Notes: generated from the sequence alone by a model not told the origin. 64,000 bases of DNA from an uncultured Clostridia bacterium (GCA_934476675.1 CAKSOE010000010.1:1-64000); one strand, 5' to 3'; shown: positions 17,951-26,281, counted from the stretch's first letter. Numbers and translations: made by a program.

Positions 17951-18928
17951 ATGATTAACGAAAAAATACTGAAAAAGCTCAGCGTAATAACGGACGAGGA
18001 ACAGCGGATAATAAACGGCGAAAAGGACATCGACAAAAGCATATATATGGAGCATGACGGAAATACCGTAAACTGCAAAAAACTCCTTAAAGACGGCAGG
18101 CTTATAACCGTGCGCCCGAATACTCGGTTTGTGCATTTTCCGGAACATTCGCATGATTTTGTGGAGATGATATATTCATGCACGGGCAGAACAACGCATA
18201 TCATAAACGGAAACAAAATTGTTTTAAAGCAGGGTGAGCTGCTCATGCTCGGTCAGAATGCAAGACAGGAGGTTCTGCCTGCCGGAATTGACGATATATC
18301 GGTGAATTTTATAATACTGCCCGAATTTTTCGATAATCTGTTTTCAATTATCGGCGTCGAGGAAACACCGCTCAAAAAGTTTATAATAGAAAGTCTTAAA
18401 GACAGCGGCGGAAATTCGGGGTATTTGTATTTTGAGGTTTCGGACATTGTGCCCGTTCAGAATCTGGCGGAAAATCTTATCTGGACAATTATCGAAAATA
18501 TACCCAACAGCCGAAGAATAACGACTGTAACGATGGCGCTTTTGTTTATGCAGCTGACAAGCTACACAAACCGTCTTGCGTATCAGACGCCCGACGAAAT
18601 CGCAATAATGCAGATGCTCAGATACGTTGACGGAAATTATCGAGACGGAAGCCTTACGGAGCTTGCAAAGAGCCTGCATTACGATTTCTGCTGGTTTTCA
18701 CGTGAAATAAAGAAAAAAACAGGTAAAACATATACGCAGACCGTCCAGGAAAAACGGCTTTCAAAGGCGTGCTCGCTGCTTGCGGATACCGATATGAACA
18801 TAGGCGATATAGCGTTTTATGTTGGCTATGACAACATCAGCTACTTTCATCGGCTTTTTTATAAGGCGTACGGTATGACGCCGCATAAATGGCGAAAAAA
18901 TCACACTGCAAATAAGGACACTATTTAA
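17951..18928 (+). CDS. AraC-family transcriptional regulator
   Basis: The protein has 325 residues. After a helical N-terminus there is a cupin-like segment (FVHFPEHSHDFVEMIY, then LKQGELLMLGQNARQ). Two helix-turn-helix motifs follow at the C-terminus (LTELAKSLHYDFCWFSREI and IGDIAFYVGYDNISYFHRLF), ending in YGMTPHKWR. It lies between the PTS operon and rhaA-rhaD on the same strand, so either could be its target. The rhamnose genes directly downstream are the more natural guess. The terminator overlaps its stop codon. Confidence 0.9.
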   Translation: MINEKILKKLSVITDEEQRIINGEKDIDKSIYMEHDGNTVNCKKLLKDGRLITVRPNTRFVHFPEHSHDFVEMIYSCTGRTTHIINGNKIVLKQGELLMLGQNARQEVLPAGIDDISVNFIILPEFFDNLFSIIGVEETPLKKFIIESLKDSGGNSGYLYFEVSDIVPVQNLAENLIWTIIENIPNSRRITTVTMALLFMQLTSYTNRLAYQTPDEIAIMQMLRYVDGNYRDGSLTELAKSLHYDFCWFSREIKKKTGKTYTQTVQEKRLSKACSLLADTDMNIGDIAFYVGYDNISYFHRLFYKAYGMTPHKWRKNHTANKDTI

Positions 18929-18953
18929 GACAAATAGCGTCCTTTATTTTTTA
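18914..18953 (+). terminator. Terminator overlapping the AraC stop codon
   Basis: AAGGACACTATTT pairs with AAATAGCGTCCTT with a 4-5 nt loop, followed by TATTTTTT. The stem begins before the TAA of the preceding gene. Confidence 0.85.
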
Positions 18954-18965
18954 CCGCGTCAATGC

Positions 18966-18986
18966 TAATATTAAATTAGAATATTA
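18966..18986. promoter_or_regulatory. Candidate operator before rhaA
   Basis: Perfect inverted repeat TAATATT-7-AATATTA, 40 bp before the rhaA start, with a possible -10 (TAGAAT) overlapping it. It is the only clear symmetry in this short region. Confidence 0.4.
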
Positions 18987-19025
18987 TGCTTTGTGCCGCC
19001 GGCACGGAAAGAGAGGGATATATAA

Positions 19026-20255
19026 ATGTACGAAAACGCAAGGGAAAAATATGCCGCATACGGTGTGGATACCGATAAGGCAATCGAGACGTTGAAAAAC
19101 GTAACGGTTTCGATGCACTGCTGGCAGGGAGACGATGTTACGGGCTTTGACAGCCGCGAAACGCTTTCGGGCGGAATACAGGCAACGGGAAATTACCCCG
19201 GCAAAGCAACCGCTCCCGAACAGCTCATGGAGGATATAGATAAGGCTATGAGCCTTATTCCCGGAAAAAAGAAGCTTAATCTTCACGCAAGCTATGCGAT
19301 TTTTGACGGAGATTTTGCGGATCGCGACAAAATAGAGCCGAAGCATTTTGAAAAGTGGGTTAAATTTGCAAAGGAAAGAAATATGGGTATAGATTTTAAC
19401 CCGACGTTCTTTTCGCACCCGATGGTAAAGGACAATCTCACGCTTTCGTCGCCGGACGAGGAGGTTCGCCGTTTCTGGATAGAGCACGGAAAGAGATGTA
19501 TTGAAATATCGCAGTATTTTGCGGAGCAGACAAACAGCGTGTGCGTTATGAATATATGGATTCCGGACGGATATAAGGACATTCCGGCAGACAGATACGC
19601 ACCGCGCAAGAGATTTAAGGATTCGCTTGATGAAATTCTTTCCGTTCCGTATGATAAGAGCAAGGTATATGTAACGCTCGAATCAAAGGTTTTCGGCATA
19701 GGGCTTGAATCGTATACGGTTGGTTCGGCAGAATTTTGCATGAATTACGTAAACGAAAAGAAGATAACTCCGCTTATGGATAACGGTCATTATCACCCGA
19801 CAGAGCTTGTTTCGGATAAGATTTCGTCAATGCTTCTGTTCAATGACAAGATTGCTCTGCATATCACAAGACCTGTTCGCTGGGACAGCGACCATGTTGT
19901 GCTGTTTGACGATGAAACAAGGGAGATTGCAAAGGAAATCGTCAGAAACGATGCGCTTGACAGAGTATTTATCGCAACCGACTACTTTGACGCGTCAATA
20001 AACAGAATAAGCGCATGGGTTACGGGTATGAGAAATGTTCAGAAAGCGCTGCTGTTTGCGCTTTTGCAGCCGTCCGACAAGATGAAAAAGCTCCAGGACG
20101 ATGCAAACATGACCGAGCTTATGGTACTCAGCGAGGAATTTAAAACGATGCCGTTCGGCGATGTGTGGGAAAAATATCTTGAAGTTGAAAACGTAAAGGC
20201 GGATTATCTTACAGAGATAAAGGAATATGAAAAGAAAGTTTTGGTGAACAGATAA
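19026..20255 (+). CDS. rhaA: L-rhamnose isomerase
   Basis: Converts L-rhamnose to L-rhamnulose, a metal-dependent TIM-barrel isomerase. The 409 residues match RhaA length and begin with the family pattern VSMHCWQGDDVTGF. LNLHASYA, MNIWIPDGYKD, LESKVFGIG and DNGHYHPTE are further RhaA marks that carry metal ligands. The gene is coupled to rhaD through an overlapping TAATG. The kinase normally between these steps, RhaB, is not in this window. Confidence 0.95.
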   Translation: MYENAREKYAAYGVDTDKAIETLKNVTVSMHCWQGDDVTGFDSRETLSGGIQATGNYPGKATAPEQLMEDIDKAMSLIPGKKKLNLHASYAIFDGDFADRDKIEPKHFEKWVKFAKERNMGIDFNPTFFSHPMVKDNLTLSSPDEEVRRFWIEHGKRCIEISQYFAEQTNSVCVMNIWIPDGYKDIPADRYAPRKRFKDSLDEILSVPYDKSKVYVTLESKVFGIGLESYTVGSAEFCMNYVNEKKITPLMDNGHYHPTELVSDKISSMLLFNDKIALHITRPVRWDSDHVVLFDDETREIAKEIVRNDALDRVFIATDYFDASINRISAWVTGMRNVQKALLFALLQPSDKMKKLQDDANMTELMVLSEEFKTMPFGDVWEKYLEVENVKADYLTEIKEYEKKVLVNR

Positions 20256-21070
20256 TGAAAAATATTTTTGACGCTCCGTTTGTGCAAGAAATGGAGGAAA
20301 CGACAGCCAATATGTACAGACTCGGCTGGGATGAGAGAAACGGCGGCAATATAAGCTATATGCTTGACGAAAAGGAAGTCGGCGAATATCTGGATTTAAA
20401 CAGTGTTATAAGAACAATTCCGATAGGTTTTGACGCAAAAAAGCTTGCCGGAAAAATATTTATCGTAACGGGAACGGGCAAATATTTTAAAAATGTAAAG
20501 TCAGACCCCGAAAATAATCTCGGAATAATACGCATTGCAGCAGATGGCACAACGGCAGAGCTGCTTTGGGGCTATAAGGACGGCGGAAAATTCACAAGTG
20601 AATTACCTGCGCACCTTATGAGCCATATGGCAAGGCTTTCGGTTAATCCCGAAAACCGCGTTGTAATGCACTCGCATCCTACATATACGCTTGCAATGAA
20701 TTATGTTCATGAGCTTGACGAAAAAAGCTTCACGCACACTCTTTGGGAAATGTGTACTGAGTGTATAGTTGTCTTTCCTGACGGCGTGGGAGTTTTGCCG
20801 TGGATGCTGTGCGGAACAAATACGATAGGCGAAGCAACAGCGGAGAAGATGAAGGAATTCAGGCTTGTAGTCTGGGGTATGCATGGAATTTACGGAGCAG
20901 GCAAGGATTTGGACGAAACCTTCGGACTTATCGAAACAGTCGAAAAAGCAGCGCAGATTTATATGCTCACAAGTCACCTGCCGAGAAAAAATACAATCAA
21001 AGACAGCGAAATGAAAGAGCTTGCGGAGTATTTCGGCGTGGATTACAGAAAAGATTTTTTGAATTTATAA
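20255..21070 (+). CDS. rhaD: L-rhamnulose-1-phosphate aldolase
   Basis: Splits L-rhamnulose 1-phosphate into DHAP and L-lactaldehyde. It is a 271-residue zinc enzyme of the AraD/FucA class II fold. Seen are the early GGNISYML, IFIVTGTGKYF, the zinc histidines in VVMHSHPTYTLAM and a later WGMHGIYGAG. It starts in the TAATG overlap with rhaA. A strong terminator follows, so the operon is only rhaA-rhaD and the kinase must be encoded elsewhere. Confidence 0.95.
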   Translation: MKNIFDAPFVQEMEETTANMYRLGWDERNGGNISYMLDEKEVGEYLDLNSVIRTIPIGFDAKKLAGKIFIVTGTGKYFKNVKSDPENNLGIIRIAADGTTAELLWGYKDGGKFTSELPAHLMSHMARLSVNPENRVVMHSHPTYTLAMNYVHELDEKSFTHTLWEMCTECIVVFPDGVGVLPWMLCGTNTIGEATAEKMKEFRLVVWGMHGIYGAGKDLDETFGLIETVEKAAQIYMLTSHLPRKNTIKDSEMKELAEYFGVDYRKDFLNL

Positions 21071-21078
21071 TTTGGTAA

Positions 21079-21130
21079 AAAAATACAGTGCAGCTCATTT
21101 TACAGAGTTACACTGTATTTTTATTTTACG
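21079..21130 (+). terminator. Terminator of rhaA-rhaD
   Basis: AAAAATACAGTG pairs with CACTGTATTTTT around a 20-nt loop and runs into TTATTTT. Its right arm overlaps the end of the decayed reading frame on the other strand. Confidence 0.8.
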
Positions 21131-21216
21131 TCATATTCGACTTTGCAGGGTTCATTCATGCCGCCGTCATACGGTGTTGCGAGAAGGACGAAACTCATTA
21201 AAAGATGACCATTACC
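21121..21216 (-). pseudogene. Decayed 3' end of an unidentified gene
   Basis: On the - strand an open stretch of 31 codons ends in TAA at 21121 and is closed upstream by an in-frame TAG at 21217-21219. It reads GNGHLLMSFVLLATPYDG and then GMNEPCKVEYDVK. The peptide looks like a real, folded C-terminus, with no start codon plus ribosome site in front. I read it as the tail of a gene lost by deletion. I cannot name the family. Confidence 0.35.
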
Positions 21217-21234
21217 CTATTCCAAAAACTACTT

Positions 21235-21246
21235 TAACGATAATGT
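21235..21246. promoter_or_regulatory. Candidate operator O1 of the GH36-GRE operon
   Basis: TAACGATAATGT, found again exactly at 21344-21355. Here it sits inside a wider symmetry, TTTAAC-GATAAT-GTTAAA. It lies 59 bp upstream of the -35 box. Confidence 0.5.
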
Positions 21247-21304
21247 TAAAATAAAGCAATGTATTAAACACATAGAAATAATGCGGATAAAACCTATAAA
21301 ACCC

Positions 21305-21333
21305 TTGACAAATATCATTATATGGCTTATAAT
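21305..21333 (+). promoter_or_regulatory. Consensus promoter of the GH36-GRE-activase operon
   Basis: A perfect TTGACA (21305-21310), 17-bp spacer and perfect TATAAT (21328-21333). Such a strong promoter in front of catabolic genes usually needs a repressor. The repeated 12-mer on both sides of it (21235-21246, 21344-21355) is the natural candidate site. Confidence 0.85.
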
Positions 21334-21343
21334 AATTTTACGG

Positions 21344-21355
21344 TAACGATAATGT
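21344..21355. promoter_or_regulatory. Candidate operator O2 of the GH36-GRE operon
   Basis: Exact second copy of TAACGATAATGT, just downstream of the -10 box near the expected transcription start and 16 bp before the ATG. Centre-to-centre distance to O1 is 109 bp, close to ten helical turns, which would allow repressor looping. Confidence 0.5.
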
Positions 21356-21371
21356 GAAAAGGGGGAATACG

Positions 21372-23279
21372 ATGCTTGATATAAAACCTTATATTAGAAC
21401 GTGTCGGGGAGAAACGGTAAAAAATAATATAAATGCCGCAGCCGACACTATAAACGGAGTGAAGGCTGTGTATGTGTCGGCAAAAGCGGATTGTCCGCTT
21501 GATATGGAGTTTGGGGCGGGACTTGATATAGAACAGCCGGCGGGTCTGACGGAATGTATGGCGGTGTACCGCCATTCGGAATATTGGTGCAGTCCGTCGT
21601 TCGGTAAAAGCTTTTCAGAGGTTCCCGATGAAACTCAGGGACTCATATGGAAAGAGGATAACGGGCTGTACGGAGTGATACTTCCGGTTGTTTCGGAGGA
21701 ATATAAATGCGTACTGTCGGGAGGCAAAAACGGATTGACCGCAAAGCTGTTCAGCTGGTATGACAAATTGAACGAATGTAATGCTCTTGCTTTTGTATAT
21801 GCCGAGGGGGAAAATCCGTATAAGCTTTTGGAACGGTGTGCCGAAACGGCGGTGCGTCTGCTGAATAACGGCTGCAAAACAAGAGCCGGAAGGAGATATC
21901 CCGATATATTTGAATATTTGGGCTGGTGCAGCTGGGACGCATTTCAGATCAGAGTGACGGAAGATGATTTGATTAACAAATGCATGGAATTTAAAGAAAA
22001 AAACATTCCGGTGCGGTGGGCGATTATAGATGATATGTGGGGAGATGTTCCGGCATTCAAAAATGCAGAATATAATAATTTTTCCGAAATGCTTGAAGTA
22101 ATGCATTCGTCAAGTCTTAATTCGTTTAAAGCAGATCCGGAACGCTTTCCTAACGGACTGGCACACTGTATAACGGAAATGAACAGACTGGGAATTACGG
22201 TGGGTATGTGGCATCCGACAACCGGATACTGGAAAGGAATAAGCGAGGACGGAGAAATATATAATAAATACCGCGATTTGCTGATGAAAACGGACAGCGG
22301 AATTTATATACACAGCTTTGAACAGGAAAAGGCATATATGTATTACAGTATTTTTCATGATTATTTGAAAGAATGCGGAGCGGAATTTGTAAAAATAGAT
22401 AATCAGAGTATGACAAGGAGATTTTATAAAGGCAAAGGAGCGGTCGGAAAAATTGCGCGTGGTGTACATAAAGCAATGGAGGCTTCGGTGGGAGAACATT
22501 TTGATAATCGGATGATTAATTGTATGGGAATGGCAAGCGAGGATATGTGGAACCGTTCTCAGAGTCCCGTGTCAAGGTGCAGTGATGATTTTCAGCCCGA
22601 AAGCAGAGCGTGGTTTTCAAAACATATTCTGCAATGCTCGTATAACAGTCTTATACAAGGGCAGCTTTATTACTGCGATTGGGATATGTGGTGGACTGAT
22701 GACGGGCAGGCGATGAAAAACAGTATTTTGAGAGCGATAAGCGGCGGCCCAGTGTATGTCAGCGATATGCTTAACCGGAGCAGGCGTGAAGTGCTGATGC
22801 CCCTTGTTCTTGATGACGGACGGATTTTGAGATGCGACAGGCCGGGAATGCCGTCGGCAGACTGTCTGACGGAAAATCCGCTTAACCGGGGGAAAATTTT
22901 CAAATTGCAGAACATATGCGGTGAGTGCGGAGTGATAGCGGCATTTAATCTTGACGAATCAAACAAAGAGGCGTCAGGTACTGTTTCGCCGTCGGATGCG
23001 GACGGGATTGACGGAGAATATTTTGCGGTGTATGAGCATTTCAGCCGTGAGATGAAAATTTTAGGCAAAAATGAATGTATGGAAATAAAATTGAAAGATG
23101 AAAGCGATTACAAATTGTATATCGTTGCGCCTTTGAAAAACGGCTTTGCGGCAATCGGCAGGACGGATAAATTTATTTCGCCGAAAACAATCAAGCGTGT
23201 GTGCGGCGAGAAAATCGAACTGACGGAAAACGGCGAATATGCCTATGTGAAAGACGGACGGCTTGTTATAACCGAATAG
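21372..23279 (+). CDS. GH36 glycosidase, raffinose-synthase-like alpha-galactosidase
   Basis: Probably a cytosolic enzyme acting on alpha-galactosides. It has 635 residues and no signal peptide. Marks of the Sip1/raffinose synthase branch are GWCSWDAF (184-191), IIDDMWG, KIDNQ with nucleophile D343, and RCSDDF with acid/base D405 or D406. Start ATG 21372 follows AAAGGGGG. An in-frame GTG at 21354 precedes that site and is rejected. It heads an operon with a glycyl radical enzyme 15 bp downstream. Hydrolase or transferase activity cannot be told apart here. Confidence 0.88.
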   Translation: MLDIKPYIRTCRGETVKNNINAAADTINGVKAVYVSAKADCPLDMEFGAGLDIEQPAGLTECMAVYRHSEYWCSPSFGKSFSEVPDETQGLIWKEDNGLYGVILPVVSEEYKCVLSGGKNGLTAKLFSWYDKLNECNALAFVYAEGENPYKLLERCAETAVRLLNNGCKTRAGRRYPDIFEYLGWCSWDAFQIRVTEDDLINKCMEFKEKNIPVRWAIIDDMWGDVPAFKNAEYNNFSEMLEVMHSSSLNSFKADPERFPNGLAHCITEMNRLGITVGMWHPTTGYWKGISEDGEIYNKYRDLLMKTDSGIYIHSFEQEKAYMYYSIFHDYLKECGAEFVKIDNQSMTRRFYKGKGAVGKIARGVHKAMEASVGEHFDNRMINCMGMASEDMWNRSQSPVSRCSDDFQPESRAWFSKHILQCSYNSLIQGQLYYCDWDMWWTDDGQAMKNSILRAISGGPVYVSDMLNRSRREVLMPLVLDDGRILRCDRPGMPSADCLTENPLNRGKIFKLQNICGECGVIAAFNLDESNKEASGTVSPSDADGIDGEYFAVYEHFSREMKILGKNECMEIKLKDESDYKLYIVAPLKNGFAAIGRTDKFISPKTIKRVCGEKIELTENGEYAYVKDGRLVITE

Positions 23280-23294
23280 ACGGGAGGGGTTAAT

Positions 23295-25241
23295 GTGCTC
23301 AAAGAATATATACTCAATAAAGAACATCATAAATACAGAAAAGAAACAGAAATAAAATTTGACAGAAACAGCGCTGCGGAGGAAAGAATGGCGTATCGTT
23401 TTAAAAAGCTGTGCGAAGCTGAAACGCCCGTAATACTGCCGGAGGAAAAGATATGCTATATACGAACGGTAAAAAATGTTCCTGATATTTTTGATGAAGA
23501 GGAATGGAAAAATATCAAAAAAGAACATTTCATTCATGAATTGGGTTATATGTCAAACCTTTCGCCGGATTATGAAAAAGTTATACGCGCCGGACTGCTG
23601 AAACTGCGTGAAACGGCAGATGAATACGGAAAACAGGTAATTGACAGTATTATGGGGCTGGCAAACAGGTATCGTGAAGAAGCGTTAAAACAGGGAAGAA
23701 ACGATATAGCAAAAATACTTGAAAGAGTACCGGCGTACGGGGCGGAGAATTTTAGGGAGGCTCTGCAATTTTTCAGAATTATACATTACAGCCTGTGGCT
23801 TGAAGGAAACTATCATGTAACAGTGGGAAGATTTGATAAATATATGTATCCGTATCTTAAATCGGATATGGATAAGGGTATATATACGGAGGAAACGGCT
23901 CTTGAGCTTCTGGAAGATTTCTTTTTGTCATTTAACAAGGACAGTGATTTGTACCCGGGAGTGCAGCAGGGCGATAATGGGCAGAGTATGGTTCTCGGCG
24001 GCGTAGATAAAGACGGGAACGAGGTGTTTAATCTGCTTTCAAAACTGTGTCTGAAAGCGAGCAATAATCTGAAATTGATAGACCCTAAAATCAATCTGCG
24101 TGTGAGCAAAAAAACACCGATTGAAATATATGAGCTTGGAAGTGAGCTTACAAAAGCAGGTCTTGGATTTCCGCAGTATTCAAATGACGACGTTGTAATA
24201 GACGGACTGCAAAGACTCGGATATTCGCAGGAGGACGCAAGGGACTATACTGTGGCTGCGTGTTGGGAATTTATTATCCCGGGAGTCGGTGCGGACGTGG
24301 CAAATATAGGAGCGCTGTCTTTTCCAAAAGCAGTTGACAGATGTTTGCACCGATATTTGAAAGAAAGTGCGGACTTTGATGAATTTCTGGAACATATACA
24401 TTCCGAAATACAAAAAGAATGTGCGGAAATCTGCGGCAATATAAAAAATCTTTGGTTCGTGCCGTCTCATTTTATGAAAATCTGTATGGACGAAATAAAG
24501 TATAACAATTTCGGAATCCATGGTACGGGTATAGCGACAGCGGCAGATTCGCTGTATGCAATTAAAAAATACATATATGACGAGAAAAAATTTTCCGCGG
24601 ACACTATTATAGAAGCGGTTGACGGTGATTTTCAGTTTCACAGTGAGCTGCTGCCGCTGCTGCGCTATGAAACTGAAAAAATGGGAAACGATATTGACGA
24701 GGTGGATAACATATCGGTATATCTGCTGGACAGTTTTTCGGAGGGATTAAAGGGCAGAATTAACTGTCGCGGCGGAATATTCAGAGCAGGCACCGGAAGC
24801 GCGATGTATTATCTGTGGCATGCGGACGAAATCGGGGCTTCGCCGGACGGAAGAAGAAAGGGCGAACCGTTCGGAACGAATTTCTCGCCGAGCCTTTTTG
24901 CAAGAATTAACGGCCCCGTTTCTGTTATAAAGTCGTTTTCAAAACAGCATTTCCGCAATGCCATAAACGGCGGGCCGCTTACTATGGAGTTTCACCACAG
25001 TATGTTTACCGATGATGATTGTATCAAAAAGGTTGCAATGCTGGTAAAATCATATATTGAACGGGGAGGACATCAGCTTCAGCTTAATGCGGTTAATATA
25101 GAACAAATGCGCGATGCGCAGAAACATCCCGAAGAGCACAGACAGCTTGTGGTTCGCATATGGGGGTGGAGCGCATATTTTGTGGAACTGGATAAAGAAT
25201 ACCAGGATCATGTTATAAAACGTCAGGAATATGTAATATGA
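23295..25241 (+). CDS. Glycyl radical enzyme of unknown substrate (PFL-like)
   Basis: A 648-residue glycyl radical enzyme, much shorter than the usual 750-850. The radical loop at the C-terminus reads VVRIWGWSAYFVEL with G624. Known classes mostly have RV(S/A/T)GY, so W623 and W625 stand out. The thiyl cysteine is C323 in AACWEFIIPG. A CxE arrangement is typical of dehydratase-type members rather than PFL, which has CC. GGHQLQLNAV and SPDGRRKGEPFG are conserved family elements. Start is a GTG after GGGAGGGG. The stop overlaps the activase start (ATGA). Pairing with GH36 suggests a sugar-derived substrate. That is inference. Confidence 0.88.
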   Translation: MLKEYILNKEHHKYRKETEIKFDRNSAAEERMAYRFKKLCEAETPVILPEEKICYIRTVKNVPDIFDEEEWKNIKKEHFIHELGYMSNLSPDYEKVIRAGLLKLRETADEYGKQVIDSIMGLANRYREEALKQGRNDIAKILERVPAYGAENFREALQFFRIIHYSLWLEGNYHVTVGRFDKYMYPYLKSDMDKGIYTEETALELLEDFFLSFNKDSDLYPGVQQGDNGQSMVLGGVDKDGNEVFNLLSKLCLKASNNLKLIDPKINLRVSKKTPIEIYELGSELTKAGLGFPQYSNDDVVIDGLQRLGYSQEDARDYTVAACWEFIIPGVGADVANIGALSFPKAVDRCLHRYLKESADFDEFLEHIHSEIQKECAEICGNIKNLWFVPSHFMKICMDEIKYNNFGIHGTGIATAADSLYAIKKYIYDEKKFSADTIIEAVDGDFQFHSELLPLLRYETEKMGNDIDEVDNISVYLLDSFSEGLKGRINCRGGIFRAGTGSAMYYLWHADEIGASPDGRRKGEPFGTNFSPSLFARINGPVSVIKSFSKQHFRNAINGGPLTMEFHHSMFTDDDCIKKVAMLVKSYIERGGHQLQLNAVNIEQMRDAQKHPEEHRQLVVRIWGWSAYFVELDKEYQDHVIKRQEYVI

Positions 25242-25996
25242 ACGGAATGATTTTTGATATAAAGGATTTTGCTTTGCATGACGGCCCGGGACCGCGTGTG
25301 ACGGTGTTTATGAAAGGCTGCCCCATGAGGTGCCGGTGGTGTCATAATCCCGAGGGACTGGAAAGAGAGCCGCAGCTGATGATTAAGCATAATCTGTGTA
25401 CCTCGTGCGGCAGGTGTAAAAAAGAGTGCGGTCACGCGGAATGCCGGCGGTTCGGCAGGTGTATTCATGTTTGCCCGAACGGTGCGATAAGTGTGTCGGG
25501 AAAAGAATATTCTCCAAGGGAGTTATCGGAAATTCTGTTGAAAAACATGGATTTTTATTCGTCAAACGGAGGAGGAGTGACATTTTCAGGCGGAGAACCT
25601 CTTATGCAGTGGGAATTTTTATCGGAGGTTATTGATTGCGTAAAATGTCATACAGCGATAGAAACAAGCGGATATATTGATGAATATACCTTTCGCCGTG
25701 CGGTGAATAAAGCAGATTATGTAATTATGGATTTAAAAATAGCCGACAGAGAACTGCATAAAAAATATACGGGAGTATATAACGATATAATTCTCGGAAA
25801 TTTTGAGTATTTGAAAAACAGCGGACGTGACTGTGTTATACGTACGCCGCTGATACCCCGAATATGCGATACCGAGGAAAATCTTTCTTCACTGGAACGT
25901 CTGATAGGAAATATGAAGTGGGAAAAACTTCCATATAACGAAATGGCAGGCATAAAATACGGTATGCTGGGCATGACATATGGCATGAAAAAGTAA
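25238..25996 (+). CDS. Glycyl radical enzyme activating enzyme (radical SAM)
   Basis: Makes the glycyl radical on the enzyme encoded just upstream, using SAM and a 4Fe-4S cluster. The radical SAM motif is C28-x3-C32-x2-C35 (GCPMRCRWCHNPEG), followed by a ferredoxin-like insert with seven cysteines between C54 and C79, and FSGGEPL. The insert is compact compared with the two full CxxCxxCxxxCP units often seen. The protein has 252 residues, and its ATG overlaps the stop of the GRE gene, showing strict coupling of the pair. Confidence 0.92.
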   Translation: MNGMIFDIKDFALHDGPGPRVTVFMKGCPMRCRWCHNPEGLEREPQLMIKHNLCTSCGRCKKECGHAECRRFGRCIHVCPNGAISVSGKEYSPRELSEILLKNMDFYSSNGGGVTFSGGEPLMQWEFLSEVIDCVKCHTAIETSGYIDEYTFRRAVNKADYVIMDLKIADRELHKKYTGVYNDIILGNFEYLKNSGRDCVIRTPLIPRICDTEENLSSLERLIGNMKWEKLPYNEMAGIKYGMLGMTYGMKK

Positions 25997-26012
25997 AAAG
26001 CAGACTTTCCGA

Positions 26013-26044
26013 AGGGGATTCTTCTTTGAGTTTCCCCGTTTTTT
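26013..26044 (+). terminator. Weak terminator after the GRE activase
   Basis: AGGGGA pairs with TCCCC across a 14-nt loop, followed by GTTTTTT. Short stem but a good T tract. Confidence 0.5.
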
Positions 26045-26090
26045 CAACGCCAAACAAAATCTGCGTCAGAAAATAATAGCGTGCGCGCCC

Positions 26091-26234
26091 TTAATTTTTG
26101 CTTTTAATTTTAGACTTTACAGCGTGCAGATATGGTTCAATGAATATATTTAAATTGAGTGAAAGACGGTCAACTATATTTTTGTCATTATCTTTAAATT
26201 TTGATTCTATGTTTTTCACTCTGCCATTCTGCTT
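26091..26234 (-). pseudogene. Decayed 3' end of a gene, possibly a PAS-type regulator
   Basis: In the 345-bp gap between the activase and the ROK gene, the - strand holds 47 open codons ending in TAA at 26091, with an in-frame stop just beyond 26234. The peptide is one amphipathic helix (NIVDRLSLNLNIFIEPYLHA and a lysine-rich end). It recalls the coiled linker that follows PAS domains in some sensors, which I state from memory. No start with a ribosome site is seen. The rest of the gap shows only the ROK promoter. Confidence 0.35.
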
Positions 26235-26281
26235 TCAAGGCTTTTGCAGCTAAGTTTTGCGGAAAACTCAAATACGTTCGG

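Noticed and set aside
23295..25241. Reading the glycyl radical enzyme as pyruvate formate-lyase
   Set aside because: It has a single thiyl Cys followed by W-E instead of the adjacent Cys pair, a different radical loop and is far too short.
19026..25241. Reading the glycyl radical enzyme as propanediol dehydratase that completes rhamnose use
   Set aside because: The idea fits lactaldehyde from RhaD, but there is a terminator and a separate promoter between them, no microcompartment genes, and the protein is short with a non-matching radical loop. Left open only as a remote option.
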